A DNA stretch of 37,489 nucleotides from Clostridiales bacterium Firm_18 (GCA_001604215.1 LVAX01000001.1:1-37489); one strand, 5' to 3'. Shown: positions 1 through 9,872, counted from the stretch's first letter. A program made the numbers and translations. Notes: generated by a model from the sequence alone, not told the origin.

Positions 1-57
1 TCCAGGGTGGGGGATTTCTATTTGCCTAAACTGGCCCCTTTTAGTTTACCAGTTACA
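1..57. mobile_element. Putative end of an IS21-like insertion sequence
   Basis: Read on the minus strand, this segment begins TGTAACTGGTAAACTAAAAG and continues with a second, similar T/A-rich unit (GTTTAGGCAAATAGAAAT) followed by a C run. A TG...CA-type terminus with several short internal repeats is typical of IS21-family ends as I remember them. No istA or istB coding sequence lies inside the window; it would have to be to the left. The assignment rests on resemblance only. Confidence 0.35.
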
Positions 58-72
58 TTTTTGCCATAATTA

Positions 73-117
73 AAACCTCCAAATTGATGGATTTATTCTA
101 CACCATTTTGGAGGTTT
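73..117 (-). terminator. Hairpin after the last gene; possible terminator or IS-end structure
   Basis: Perfect 11-bp arms AAACCTCCAAA (73-83) and TTTGGAGGTTT (107-117) enclose a 23-nt loop. In the minus direction the second arm runs into TTTTAATT, a weak U-tract, so it could end transcription of the operon. It also touches the inverted-repeat-like sequence at 114-138, so it may belong to a mobile element instead. Confidence 0.4.
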
Positions 118-138
118 ACACAATCTTTGAAGAGACTC
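114..138. mobile_element. Possible IS256-type terminal inverted repeat
   Basis: On the minus strand this stretch starts GAGTCTCTTCAAAGATTG and ends TGTAAACC. It resembles the GAG...TGTGTAAAC ends of IS256-family elements as I remember them. No transposase gene or second end is seen. If correct, it marks an older insertion later disrupted by the element whose end is at 1-57. Confidence 0.25.
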
Positions 139-155
139 TATGGCTGTTTTTAGTA

Positions 156-248
156 TTATGTTAATGGTTCTTCAACAGCCTCGACCATATGTCCAGTCTT
201 TACCTGTTCTTCATCACTATGTATAGGCTCGTTGTTACCCGCGTGCAT
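156..248 (-). CDS. Short ORF, 30 aa, unknown
   Basis: An ATG at 248 preceded at about 11 nt by AGGGGA opens a 30-residue frame ending in TAA at 156. The peptide is acidic and hydrophilic (several Glu, Asp and His) with no membrane segment. The frame is open for about ten more codons upstream of the ATG, so it could be the tail of a lost gene. It sits between the SLH relic and the IS-like ends, a region that looks degraded. I do not recognise it, and it may not be expressed. Confidence 0.2.
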   Translation of the reverse strand: MHAGNNEPIHSDEEQVKTGHMVEAVEEPLT

Positions 249-271
249 ATGCTTAATTTTCCCCTGTTGAT

Positions 272-366
272 TTAAAGTTCATAATAATCCTCATTATGGG
301 ATATATCTAATATTTTTTTAATTTGCTTATCATTACGACCATTTGTGCAACCCACGAATCAACTTC
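272..366 (-). pseudogene. Relic of an SLH-domain C-terminus
   Basis: In the frame ending with TAA at 272 the sequence encodes VAQMVVMISKLKKILD, closely matching the last residues of the metallophosphoesterase SLH domain (AQMVSMISKLKKIVD, around 4465-4510). The similarity continues past that gene's stop into its 3' flank (AATGAGGATTAT followed by TATGAACTTT, against 4433-4455). It begins just after the stop of the deacetylase/DUF4886 gene and is in a different frame. It is either the remnant of a lost SLH anchor of that gene or of another SLH gene. Confidence 0.55.
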
Positions 367-367
367 A

Positions 368-3300
368 CTAAAATATGGTTAACGGATCATATGTTAAGTA
401 GTTCTGACAAGCATAATGTGCCGCAGCCTTTAGTTTTATCATATCCGCCTCGCTCAATGTGCTTCTGGTATAAGCATTTTGCGTTGCAGGTTTTCCGGTA
501 ATCATCTCGTACCAAACGAGTCCTGCCAAAACCCGTCCTACATTATCGGTAAGATGACAAGTCTTGTCCCTGTATACTCCCCTCGTTGTTGAAGAATTGT
601 CATATTCGTTATTCGAATTAAGCGTTCCCTCGTATTCCGGGAATTCGTAATGCCTTATTAAATAATCAACCGCAACGGCAGTAGGAATATATGCCTTCTG
701 GTCATTTGAAGCAGTTTCAGTTGAATAAATATTTGCACCGATTTGTTCGTGCGGCAAAAGCGCTGTAAGGTATGCACCTCTTGCATCAGGCGTACCATTC
801 GCAAACATACCGCTGTTTACAGTTCCTGCAAACTCATTTATAGGAGCCCATGACGCATGAACAAAGCGTTTTGCATTAGGGCAGATCGACGCAATTTCGT
901 TCTTAAGTGTTGTCCAATATGTATTTGTATTGCTGCTGTTTACACCCCACAAGCCTTCATCATACGCCGGATAATGAGTAGTTCCCTGAAGTATGACATA
1001 GTCCCAATCACGCATTTTTGCAATATTTTTTAATGTTCTATAATCGTCGCCACTTACACCACCCGGTTGAACTCTGTATGTAACAGAAGCGTCATTCCAA
1101 GCATCATAGTGTCCTTTTAAGTTCTGTCCTGCAATATAAGCATTATAAGGATTAATATTTACTCCGTCAGCTGCAGCAATATTATACAATACTCTAACAG
1201 AATCTTGAGAAAAACTGTTTCCTATTGCCAAAACATTAATCGTATTTTTAACAGAATAATGAATCTCATACTTCAAATTATTATATTCAACAAATGCTGA
1301 GCCTTCACCATTTGACAAGGTTGCTTGCGTAATATTCGCAGAACCTTGATTACAAGTGATTTCCGGTGCGGTATTTGTACCATATGCAAGTTCGATTTTA
1401 TAATAGAGTTTTGCAGGGTCAAAGCCGCTTATTGCAGTTCCGCCTGATGAGATTGTTCCGACATAATCAGATGGTGTCGCCTGTGCCAAAACCGCTGGCT
1501 CTTGGTCAGGAACAACATTTGCATAAGCATAACGCCTATCATTTTCAACAAATGTCTTAACAACCTCAGTCCTATTATCATAGTTTTGAGTAAGCTTTAC
1601 ATAATCCCAATCATATGGAATTTCTGTCTTTATTGTAATCGGATAATCATACATATCACGATTTGCAAATTTTCCTGTCTTAATAGCAGGGTCAATACAG
1701 CTTATACTATCCGCAACTGAAACGGTCATATAATTCTGTGGTGCATAATTTCGTGCTTCTATGCTCGTGATGTTTTCGTACTCTTTTGAATACTGCATAG
1801 CTTCATCAAACTTTGCACTCCAAATCTTGTTTTGTGCAACCTGAGTTCCTATATCCTTAAGAAGAGCAGAAACATCTGTCTTACTGCTTGTAAGATTATT
1901 TGCGGTGTCAGAAATGCTATGGAACAAATATACAAGCAATCCCTTATTTTTTACAACACTTGTAAGAGCATTCCTCCAATCTGCAAGCTCGGCAGTGCCA
2001 ACCTTTGCCATAAGACTTGTTACCTGATAATAATCAGCAGGTGGCCATGTTCCGACTTCGTTACCTGTATCTCGCATAGCTATGTAATTCTCACTTATCA
2101 TAGCTCTTGCTACAGTACTTAACTGTGTTGTAACCCCATCAGGCTTTGTAACACCGGGTTTGGCAAAAGTAAGCACTCTTTCATTCGGGAAAAGACCGTT
2201 AATTCTTACTCTTTCACCTGCAATTTCACGCGTCATACGTCCGGCAGGATAAGTTGTTGGGACACCATTAAAATAGACGGTATGTTCATCATCTGTTTGA
2301 CCTAAATATTCATGGCTGTAGCTATGGCTTGCAAAATTAAGTCTGCCGTTGGAGTTATCTAAAATACTCCTCCAATTTGCTATATCGTTATCATCTGCAA
2401 TATTTTTTCCTATTATAGCTACTGTACCGTTTAAGTTATTTTTTTCAAACTCATTGCTGAGAAATGAAGCGGTACCTTGTCCGCCGTCATCGTGAACAAC
2501 TACAACTACTGCATCGGCACCGTTTTTAACTTTTTGGGCAGTTGCGGATACGATTTCGTAGTCCACCAAATTAATGTTGAATACATACGTCCTGCCACTT
2601 TGCTCTCCTTGTGGAATAACCGTAATCGTTCCTATACCACCGTTTTCATTGCTTGGCTGAACAACAGAAACTGTTGAATTTTCGTCAACTGCCGTTGCTG
2701 ATAATGTTGGATAATCCTCGGCACAAACATTTATTTCAAAATTCGATTTATTTTTATCAAATTCATCAAAAGGCACTTCGTTTATTCTCACTTCAGACAA
2801 TTTTGATAAATCAAATTCTCCCTCCAAGCAATAAGGAGCCATATCGTCACGCCAAAGAAACGCCTTATATTTTGTTGCTTTGTCAACAAAAGGTATTGAA
2901 AGTTCCTGGCTAATGATTTCATCTTGCAATTTTATGGGACTTTCAAATTCTGCTGCTTTAATATTGAGCAGCTTTCCGTCCGAACTGTATGCTGAAAGAA
3001 AAAGAGTGTAAGAGTTTGACTTCCAGCTGCAACTGTAAAATTCAGCGTTTGCTGTAAATGTACCGCTGTTTTTTTGCAAATTTATAAGGCCTCTGTTAAA
3101 ATGAGTATGTACTTCAAAGTTGTCAATTTTTGTTGCATTTCCCGAAACATTTGATGAATCCACAATTGAGTTTGACGCTTTTATAGTAAAAGAAATATTG
3201 CTTACTACATCATAAGTATATGAGCCATTTGTAGTGTATCTTACGCTCTTATCAGTGTTAAAGACTGTCAAACTATATGTGTCATAATCTAAGTCTACCT

Positions 3301-4396
3301 TTATTTCTATACTATACCAAGTTTGCGCAGAACACTGGGCAGGACCATAAGTCAATTCAGAAAGTAAAACCGTAGTGGTTTCCGTCGGACCTAACCTTAT
3401 CCAGTTGTGACTTGTTTTTAATCCACGATAAAAATCAAATTTGAAATAGTATTGTCCGCTGTTTACGATTTTGTCAGCTGGTATAAAATATTTGCTCGTT
3501 CTGTCTGCATCTCTGTTCATTTCCGTTCCCGGAGCCCATGAAGGACAAAAAGCTTTAGCGCTGTTGTAGCCGGTGTCGAGTCCCGCCCTTTCATCCAGCA
3601 CAAAACCGCCGTTTTGAAGTGGATTGGTACTTGCAGTAACACCGTTTTCAAAATCCTCACTAATGACCTTACCGGAAATTATTTCCGTTTCTTCCGGTAC
3701 TTCGTATTCTTCATAGGAGAATCTTGAAATATAAAGATTATCTATTTTAGTGGCATTTCCCGAAACATTTGATGAACCTACTATTGAATTTGATGCTCTT
3801 GTAGTAAAAGAAATATTGCTTACTACATCATAAGTATATGAACCGCTTGTAGTGTATTTTACGCTATTATCGGTATTGAGGACTTTTAAACTAACGGTGT
3901 CATAATCCAAATCCACCATTATTTCAACAAAATACCAGCTTCCCTGAGCACAACCGGCAGTATAACTCATTTCAGCAATCAAAACCGTAGTAGTTTCGTC
4001 AGGCCCTAATCTTATCCAGTTGTGACTTGTTTTTAATCCGCGGTAAAAATTAAATTTAAAACAATATTGTCCGCTGTTTTCGATTTTGTCAGCCGGCAAA
4101 AAATATTTGCTCGTTCTATCTTCATTTCTGGTGGTGTCTTTTCCCGGAACAAATCCGGGGCAAAGAGCTTTACTGCTGTTGTATCCGGTATCAATACCCG
4201 CCTTATCATCAAGCACAAAACCACCGTCTTGAAGTGGGCTGGTGCTTGCAGTAACACCATTTTCAAAATCTTCATTTAAAATTACTGTTTCAGTAAGTGT
4301 TGATGCCGATGCATTTACCGACAATATTGAAGAAAACAAATTTGCACATAGCATTGAAATTACCAAAATTACAGAGAGTATTCTATTCTTTTTCAT
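368..4396 (-). CDS. Secreted polysaccharide deacetylase-like / DUF4886 multidomain protein
   Basis: The start is taken at 4396, where GGAGG precedes ATG by 6 nt and a signal peptide begins MKKNRILSVILVISM; the frame is open to 4423. This gives 1342 aa. Order: signal peptide 1-32; two near-identical lectin/LamG-like repeats (about 38-240 and 243-430); a beta domain ending in an AFLWRDDM motif (about 435-560) resembling the C-terminal domains of the 832-aa and 2430-aa proteins; an Ig-like linker; a NodB-type deacetylase domain (about 610-830) with HDDGG near 627 and HSYSH near 692, the usual metal motifs; a beta linker; and a DUF4886, SGNH-like domain from about 1050 (AIGNSFSQDS) to near the end. 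Likely role: extracellular deacylation of a polysaccharide. Deacetylase activity is family inference; the substrate is unknown. It is the last gene of the run and lacks a surface anchor, although an SLH relic follows it. Confidence 0.8.
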   Translation of the reverse strand: MKKNRILSVILVISMLCANLFSSILSVNASASTLTETVILNEDFENGVTASTSPLQDGGFVLDDKAGIDTGYNSSKALCPGFVPGKDTTRNEDRTSKYFLPADKIENSGQYCFKFNFYRGLKTSHNWIRLGPDETTTVLIAEMSYTAGCAQGSWYFVEIMVDLDYDTVSLKVLNTDNSVKYTTSGSYTYDVVSNISFTTRASNSIVGSSNVSGNATKIDNLYISRFSYEEYEVPEETEIISGKVISEDFENGVTASTNPLQNGGFVLDERAGLDTGYNSAKAFCPSWAPGTEMNRDADRTSKYFIPADKIVNSGQYYFKFDFYRGLKTSHNWIRLGPTETTTVLLSELTYGPAQCSAQTWYSIEIKVDLDYDTYSLTVFNTDKSVRYTTNGSYTYDVVSNISFTIKASNSIVDSSNVSGNATKIDNFEVHTHFNRGLINLQKNSGTFTANAEFYSCSWKSNSYTLFLSAYSSDGKLLNIKAAEFESPIKLQDEIISQELSIPFVDKATKYKAFLWRDDMAPYCLEGEFDLSKLSEVRINEVPFDEFDKNKSNFEINVCAEDYPTLSATAVDENSTVSVVQPSNENGGIGTITVIPQGEQSGRTYVFNINLVDYEIVSATAQKVKNGADAVVVVVHDDGGQGTASFLSNEFEKNNLNGTVAIIGKNIADDNDIANWRSILDNSNGRLNFASHSYSHEYLGQTDDEHTVYFNGVPTTYPAGRMTREIAGERVRINGLFPNERVLTFAKPGVTKPDGVTTQLSTVARAMISENYIAMRDTGNEVGTWPPADYYQVTSLMAKVGTAELADWRNALTSVVKNKGLLVYLFHSISDTANNLTSSKTDVSALLKDIGTQVAQNKIWSAKFDEAMQYSKEYENITSIEARNYAPQNYMTVSVADSISCIDPAIKTGKFANRDMYDYPITIKTEIPYDWDYVKLTQNYDNRTEVVKTFVENDRRYAYANVVPDQEPAVLAQATPSDYVGTISSGGTAISGFDPAKLYYKIELAYGTNTAPEITCNQGSANITQATLSNGEGSAFVEYNNLKYEIHYSVKNTINVLAIGNSFSQDSVRVLYNIAAADGVNINPYNAYIAGQNLKGHYDAWNDASVTYRVQPGGVSGDDYRTLKNIAKMRDWDYVILQGTTHYPAYDEGLWGVNSSNTNTYWTTLKNEIASICPNAKRFVHASWAPINEFAGTVNSGMFANGTPDARGAYLTALLPHEQIGANIYSTETASNDQKAYIPTAVAVDYLIRHYEFPEYEGTLNSNNEYDNSSTTRGVYRDKTCHLTDNVGRVLAGLVWYEMITGKPATQNAYTRSTLSEADMIKLKAAAHYACQNYLTYDPLTIF
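3095..4280 (-). repeat. Tandem ~600-bp duplication encoding two lectin-like domains
   Basis: Two adjacent units (about 3695-4280 and 3095-3672) encode domains that both contain EDFENGVTAS, then GLKTSHNWIRLGP and then SGNATKIDN. They are offset by about 607 bp. The DNA is also similar, as seen in the repeated ttatccagttgtgacttg stretch, so the duplication is fairly recent. Confidence 0.85.
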
Positions 4397-4454
4397 AATT
4401 GCCTCCATTCTTTTTTCTATCATTTTATAATTTGAAAGTTCATGATAATCCTCA

Positions 4455-6898
4455 TTATTGAGCAGTATCTACTATTTTCTTCAATTTGCTTATCATAGAG
4501 ACCATTTGTGCCCGTGATATTTCAGCATCCTCATCCACGCCGCAATCTATCCCGTTATCCTCGCACCATTTTATTGCATCAGTTTCCGGATTATTCTTTG
4601 ATGCCGCATAGTTATATAATGCATTTGCAAATTGCTTGTATGTTATGTTTTGTTCAGGTGCGAATTTTAAATTGTCTGTCTCGGACATAATTCCTTCATA
4701 TACAGCCCATTTGGCAGCCTCTTTCAAATAACTGTCAATCGGTATGTCTATGAAATCCAAGTTTCCCGTTTGAGGCAAGCTACCTGCCATTCTATATAGA
4801 ACAGCAGCTGTCATCCCCCTTGTTGCAGGTGTATAAGGTTCAAATCTATCTCCTGATACACCGCTTATAATGCCGTTTTTCACCATTAAATCCACATCAT
4901 TGTAAAACCAATCATTCTCGTCTATGTCTTTAAATGCTTTCGCAGCCGAATCCTGATATATTGTAAACTCATCCACCACCGTCATATCTGTGGTTCGGTA
5001 TGTTACAACCGAAAACTTTCCATCAGAAATTTCTATTTTTGATATATTGGGTATGTGCTCCTGATTTTTTACTGCGGCAAACGGAAAATCCTGATTTTTC
5101 ACATCATAGGTCTTTGCTTTGGTAGCGGAATTAACCGTCAAATACAGTATTCCGTCAGGATTGTAAACCGCTGTCGGAGCTTTCTCCCTTCCATTTCCAT
5201 AAATATATTTATCAGATTCTGTAATCGGTTCAAGCCCATCCATAATATATGTGCGGCAATAAACATGGTCGTGCCCTTGCAGTACAACGTCAATGCCCAT
5301 TTCTTCAAATATAGGCACAATATTGTTTCTGAAGCCTTCGGGGGCAATTATATGGCTGTCATTCGCATGGTAGGATATCGTATAAACCGACTCGTGCATG
5401 GCAACAATCTTCCATTTAAAATTAATAACTTTTGTTTCTTCCATCACCTGTTCCATAAACGCTTTATGATCGTCTGCTGATTCTATCTCAGCTGTATTAT
5501 TCAGAACTATAAACAGCACATCATTGTATATAAAATAGCTGTTACCTCCGGCTGCTGTTACTCCGTACTGTGACTTCGTTGGCAATGTTAAAATGCTGAC
5601 TGTATGCATTGGAATTGGTATCGTGATTTCCTATTGCAGTTGCCACACGATATTTTTTAAAGAAATCGTTGTCAAGAAACCTATCGTATTCGTCTTCGTT
5701 CCACGCCTTATTCACCTGGTCGCCAAGAGAAAGCATAAAGGATATATCCGAAAATTGCTTTTCATTATCAAGCCTATACAAGGTTCTATTCCATTCTTCT
5801 GTATCTGTATCCTTATTAAAAACTCCGCTATTGGCATCTCCAAAGCTTGCGCCGATTTGCGGGTCTGCCAGATATACAAAGCCGAAATCGCCTTTTGCGC
5901 CTGTTTTGAATGTGTACTTCTTACTTTGAAATCCGTTTCCGCTCATCATATATACATATTCAGTATTTGGTTCAAGCCCAGTGACAGTTGCTTTATTACT
6001 GTAATAATTTGTATCATTTGACATTATGGTAGTTGTCGGAATTTTCTGTACATTCTGCGGCATTGCATCATCAATTAATTCACTCTTTTTAACAAAACTC
6101 AAAGCATTTGCGTCTTTTGCGGTTGAATACCAAGTAAAATTTGCCTTGCTTTCGTCAGCCCCCATAGATATACAGATATTTGTTACGTGCTCAATCGGTT
6201 CGTCAACAAGCCTCAGGTTTGTCATGTTAAACCAGATATTATCCGAGGTCGCATTTCCGTTATGCAGCTCAACGGCAATTGTATTTTTACCTTGTTTCAG
6301 CATACTCAAATCATATGCCTCGAAGGTTATTTGTGTAAAATAGCGATAATTAGAACCCCCGTGAACCGTATTGCTGTCAATAGGGTGACACAGTGCCGTC
6401 TTATCGGGTGCAACGGCGGTGTCATCTAATGCAGCTGCTCTCTTTCCGTTGATATATATGATTGCACCGTCATCTTACTGAATATCCCCCCACAAGCTTT
6501 GTCATACCCGAAAATGTTGGAACTTCAAATTCCGTTCTGAAAAAATATGTAGGAATACAATTTGTTCCCTCGCAGCCTGCTAAAACTGTATCCGCAACAT
6601 AGCCATAGCCTAAATCCGCACCACCTTTTTTAGCTCCAAATGGTCCTTTCGCTGTTTTCCATCGACTATCATCGAAGTCTGGTGCAGCCCATGAGGTTCG
6701 CTCATACCCTGTACTTGAAGAATCACCGGCAGGGTCTGTATTATCGTCAAGGTATTTCCAAACAGTATTACTGTCAATACCAAGCTGATAAATCTTTGCC
6801 GGATATGTTTTTTCTGCAAAGCCTGTTGTAGCAACTGCCGAAAGCAACATTACCATAGAAATTAATAACGTTAAAGTTCTTTTCATTTTCATTAACAT
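4455..6898 (-). pseudogene. SLH-anchored metallophosphoesterase, broken by two frameshifts
   Basis: Three consecutive reading frames form one protein of roughly 810 residues. The first (start 6898 after AAAGGATGG; signal peptide MLMKMKRTLTLLISM) carries a beta-sandwich N-terminus. It must skip one base near 6475 to continue as DDGAIIYINGK in the second frame. That frame holds the metallophosphoesterase core (LADPQIG, LGDQVNK, GNHDTN) and must skip one base near 5586 to enter the third. The third carries the remaining metal motifs (MHES, GHDHVYCR) and three SLH modules (from about FKDIDENDWFYNDV to the C-terminus). Calcineurin-like phosphoesterases of this type act outside the cell on phosphate esters, and the SLH part would tie it to the wall. 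The second frame has only a TTG (6309) in mid-domain and no good RBS. Both breaks are single extra bases, so sequencing or assembly error is a real alternative to true inactivation. Confidence 0.85.
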
Positions 6899-7026
6899 AA
6901 CCATCCTTTCGTTCTTTTGAGCAACGGTGACATCATAAATACAAATATGCATTTCCTACACAGTTTAGAATAGGCATTGCGCAAGAAAAAATCATACCCG
7001 AATTGTAACGTATAGCTGCCTATCAT

Positions 7027-8493
7027 TTAAACATTTGCTTTTCCCGTCGCAAATCCGCTGTATTCATTCAAAAAATCTTCGGCAAACTTTTTCATGCAAA
7101 TTGAAACATAATCCTCTTTAAATCCAAGAGTTATATTTAAGTTGCCAAAATACTTATCAATTATCTGCACCTTAATAAACAGTTTTTGCGGTTCAACCCA
7201 CGCAGCAGACGCAGCACATCTGTAATAATTATTAGGTTCAAATACTGTTCCTACATTATTTGAATATCCCTCTTGCGGAAAGAGGCCATATTCATTTTTA
7301 CACATACCAAATGTAATAGCTTTATCACCTTTTTCATTTGTATATTCAAAAACTCCTGTCTCACCACAAAAGGTCAGTTTAATTCTATTAATCCCCATTG
7401 GATTCTTATCGAGCATATATGTGACACCATTTATTTTATCCGTAAATTCCGAATGACTGTTTCCGTACGCCGATGAAAGCTTTAGCCCTTGAGTATAAGT
7501 TTCTAGAATATTATAAGCATTATTAATAGTTTCAACCTTGGCAGAATTTACAATTAGTTCAAAAAAACTGTCTATAATAATTTTTTTAGCCATATCATTG
7601 CCTTGGTTATCACCGTTATATATCATAATCAAATCCTTATCAGGCACACAAACCGCTAACTGACACCCCATTCCGTTAAAAAAATATGAGTTATCATAGG
7701 TCATCCAAAATTGATATCCATAGCCTAGTGTATCATAATCGTTATGTCCTAATAGGTTGTTATCAATTTGTTTGCTTGTTGCTTTGCTCAAATATTCAGC
7801 GTTTAATATCTGCTCACCGTTCCATTTCCCTTTATTCATTACAAACCTTGCAACCTTCAGTAAATCAAGCGGTGTACAAAGCACGCCCGAATCGCCCCAT
7901 GAATGTCCGCCGGGGCATTTTAAGCAGTATGCTTCTTTTGAAACACCTATTTTATCAAAAAGCTTTAACCTCAAATAATCCATAAAAGGCATTTTGGTAA
8001 TTCTTTCAACCAATGCACCTAATACAAAAGATCCTGAGCTGTCGTACTGAAAAATTAAACCCGGGTATCTTGAAAAAGCATTGTCATTATCAAAATAATA
8101 TTGCACCCTGTCATTTGGTTTGGCGGCAAACCAGTTCCTGTCCTGATTTGCAGTACACATCATCAGCATATCTCGGATTGTTTGATTCCTCATATTCTCA
8201 TCTGTTTGATTTTTGAAATCTTCTTTGAAATACTTTATAATCGTATCATCCAATGAAATAAGGTTATCTTGCTCTAAAAAACCAATTGCAATAGAAACAA
8301 AGCTTTTGCTTATTGAGTACATTCTATGCAAATAATTGGCGTTAAAAGGCTCCCAATAATGCTCAAAAAAGATTTTATCACCCTTTGCTAAAATCAAATT
8401 ATGGGTTGAAAGATTATGTTTTTCTAAGATTTCAACATATTCAATTATATTTTCAGAAGAAACTCCAATATCCTCAGGTTTAACAACATTCAT
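7027..8493 (-). CDS. Serine hydrolase, beta-lactamase/penicillin-binding-protein fold
   Basis: 488 aa, started by ATG at 8493 with GGAGG 7 nt upstream. The class-C beta-lactamase family motifs are visible: S60-I-S-K63 (SxxK nucleophile and base) and Y150-D-S152 (YxS/N), followed by a C-terminal beta domain (about 340-488). No signal peptide or membrane segment is seen, so it is predicted cytoplasmic, which is usual for esterase or amidase members of the family rather than for cell-wall enzymes. It sits 41 bp after the M20 amidohydrolase, and the pair may process acylated compounds together. The substrate is unknown; ester, amide or D-amino-acid peptide hydrolysis are all possible. Confidence 0.85.
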   Translation of the reverse strand: MNVVKPEDIGVSSENIIEYVEILEKHNLSTHNLILAKGDKIFFEHYWEPFNANYLHRMYSISKSFVSIAIGFLEQDNLISLDDTIIKYFKEDFKNQTDENMRNQTIRDMLMMCTANQDRNWFAAKPNDRVQYYFDNDNAFSRYPGLIFQYDSSGSFVLGALVERITKMPFMDYLRLKLFDKIGVSKEAYCLKCPGGHSWGDSGVLCTPLDLLKVARFVMNKGKWNGEQILNAEYLSKATSKQIDNNLLGHNDYDTLGYGYQFWMTYDNSYFFNGMGCQLAVCVPDKDLIMIYNGDNQGNDMAKKIIIDSFFELIVNSAKVETINNAYNILETYTQGLKLSSAYGNSHSEFTDKINGVTYMLDKNPMGINRIKLTFCGETGVFEYTNEKGDKAITFGMCKNEYGLFPQEGYSNNVGTVFEPNNYYRCAASAAWVEPQKLFIKVQIIDKYFGNLNITLGFKEDYVSICMKKFAEDFLNEYSGFATGKANV

Positions 8494-8534
8494 AACATTT
8501 CCTCCATAAGACTTTCAACATACTGTGCAACATT

Positions 8535-9872
8535 TTATAGACGAACCTCCGCCGATACTTTGTCCTTATAGCAAATACGCTCACCCTCATCATAAAGACT
8601 GTCCAGGTAGGATAAATAGCTTTCCTTTGATTCAAAGGGTGCGTTGTAGTCTTCAATTACGTCCCTTGCTATGCGTGCATTGTCTCCGAGAAGAAGCATA
8701 AGCATAGCAAGCTGCCATTTTGCCGACTTTATTATTGCTGTTTCCTTGTCAATTATACGGTAATTATCACCGTGACAGATACCTCCTGCACCGGGGATAT
8801 AAGGGTGGATTATTGGCATTACACATGATAAATCTCCCATATCTGTACTGCCGGCGGCGATTACACCGGTTTCTTCAAGCACTTCACCCGGCACAGCTAT
8901 TGCCAGAGCCTCCCGTGCTAATTCAATCATTTTCGTATCATTTACATATGGTGCATAGCCCGGTATGTCCCTGATTTCAATATTCGCACCAAGCGACAGC
9001 GCCGCACCGCATAACGCACGATTTGTTTTGTGGTTGGCATTGTTTATAGCATCAAAGCTACTACCTCTGACTTGGCATTCAAGGCGTATTAGGTCAGGAA
9101 TGGCATTAACGACACTTCCTCCACTAGTGATAATCGGATGTACCCTTATGATATCCTTTTCCTGAAAGGTTTCACGAATAGCATTAACGGCATTTAACCC
9201 TAAGTTAGCTGCATATAGCGCATTGCACCCCTTCCACGGGGCATCTCCGGCATGGGCGGACACACCGTGATAAATGATTTCTTTTTCGATGAACCCAACA
9301 CCGCCCTTATCAACCTCAAAACCTCCGGAGGCACTTGTGTGTACCATAAACGCAGCATCCACACCATCAAAATATCCTCTGCTTAAAAACTCCGTCTTAC
9401 CACCGAAATACTTGATTATACCTTTTTCTCTCAGCTTGTTTCGGTAATCCAATTCAATCATTTCCTCAGCAGGAACGGCGCAAAGTCTGATTTTTCCGCA
9501 CATTTTATCCAACGCACCCTGTTCCCGCAGTGCCGCCGCAACGCCAACAAGTGCAGCACACTGTGCGCTGTGTCCGCAGCAATGAACAGCACCCGTCGAC
9601 GAATCGGACTGCGGGTGAGCGGCACAGATCAGTGCATCCAATTCCCCTAAAACCATAATTTCCGGCCCCGGTCTGCCTGTATCAAGCACAGTATAAAAGC
9701 CTGGTATATTCCCAGCGGTAACAAGCTCATACCCAAGCTTTTTAAATATATTCTCCATATAGCGGCTTGTTTTTACCTCACGGTATCCGCTCTCAGGATT
9801 TTCCCATATGTATTTATGGGTATCAAAAACCAACTCTCGATATTTTTCCACCGCCGTTACAACTGATTTCAT
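8535..9872 (-). CDS. M20-family amidohydrolase (AbgB / aminoacylase-like)
   Basis: ATG at 9872 is preferred over the ATG at 9878: it lies 8 nt after GAGGGG, and the upstream exporter stop overlaps it in an ATGA. The product is 445 aa. Features of the M20D-type metallopeptidase fold are visible: GELDAL, HCCGHSAQ and PAEEMIE (metal and catalytic Glu region), then a lid domain with VSAHAGDAPWKG, and GICHGDNY near the C-terminus. Family members remove acyl or aminobenzoyl groups from amides. The closest named relatives by pattern are p-aminobenzoyl-glutamate hydrolase subunits and amino-acid amidohydrolases. It is probably cytoplasmic. Coupling to the EamA exporter suggests that the product or substrate is exported. 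Confidence 0.85.
   Translation of the reverse strand: MKSVVTAVEKYRELVFDTHKYIWENPESGYREVKTSRYMENIFKKLGYELVTAGNIPGFYTVLDTGRPGPEIMVLGELDALICAAHPQSDSSTGAVHCCGHSAQCAALVGVAAALREQGALDKMCGKIRLCAVPAEEMIELDYRNKLREKGIIKYFGGKTEFLSRGYFDGVDAAFMVHTSASGGFEVDKGGVGFIEKEIIYHGVSAHAGDAPWKGCNALYAANLGLNAVNAIRETFQEKDIIRVHPIITSGGSVVNAIPDLIRLECQVRGSSFDAINNANHKTNRALCGAALSLGANIEIRDIPGYAPYVNDTKMIELAREALAIAVPGEVLEETGVIAAGSTDMGDLSCVMPIIHPYIPGAGGICHGDNYRIIDKETAIIKSAKWQLAMLMLLLGDNARIARDVIEDYNAPFESKESYLSYLDSLYDEGERICYKDKVSAEVRL

Noticed and set aside
4033..4430. Alternative minus- and plus-strand ORFs within the deacetylase gene
   Set aside because: Overlap the signal peptide and first repeat in other frames; no independent support.
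5055..6021. Plus-strand ORFs of about 140 aa opposite the phosphoesterase
   Set aside because: They lie wholly antisense to a recognisable enzyme, have low-complexity hydrophobic translations and lack RBS; they are shadows.
6470..6500. Programmed frameshift at the run of six Gs
   Set aside because: Joining the frames here needs skipping one base (+1), and the G run would favour a -1 slip that does not restore the frame. A plain insertion is simpler.
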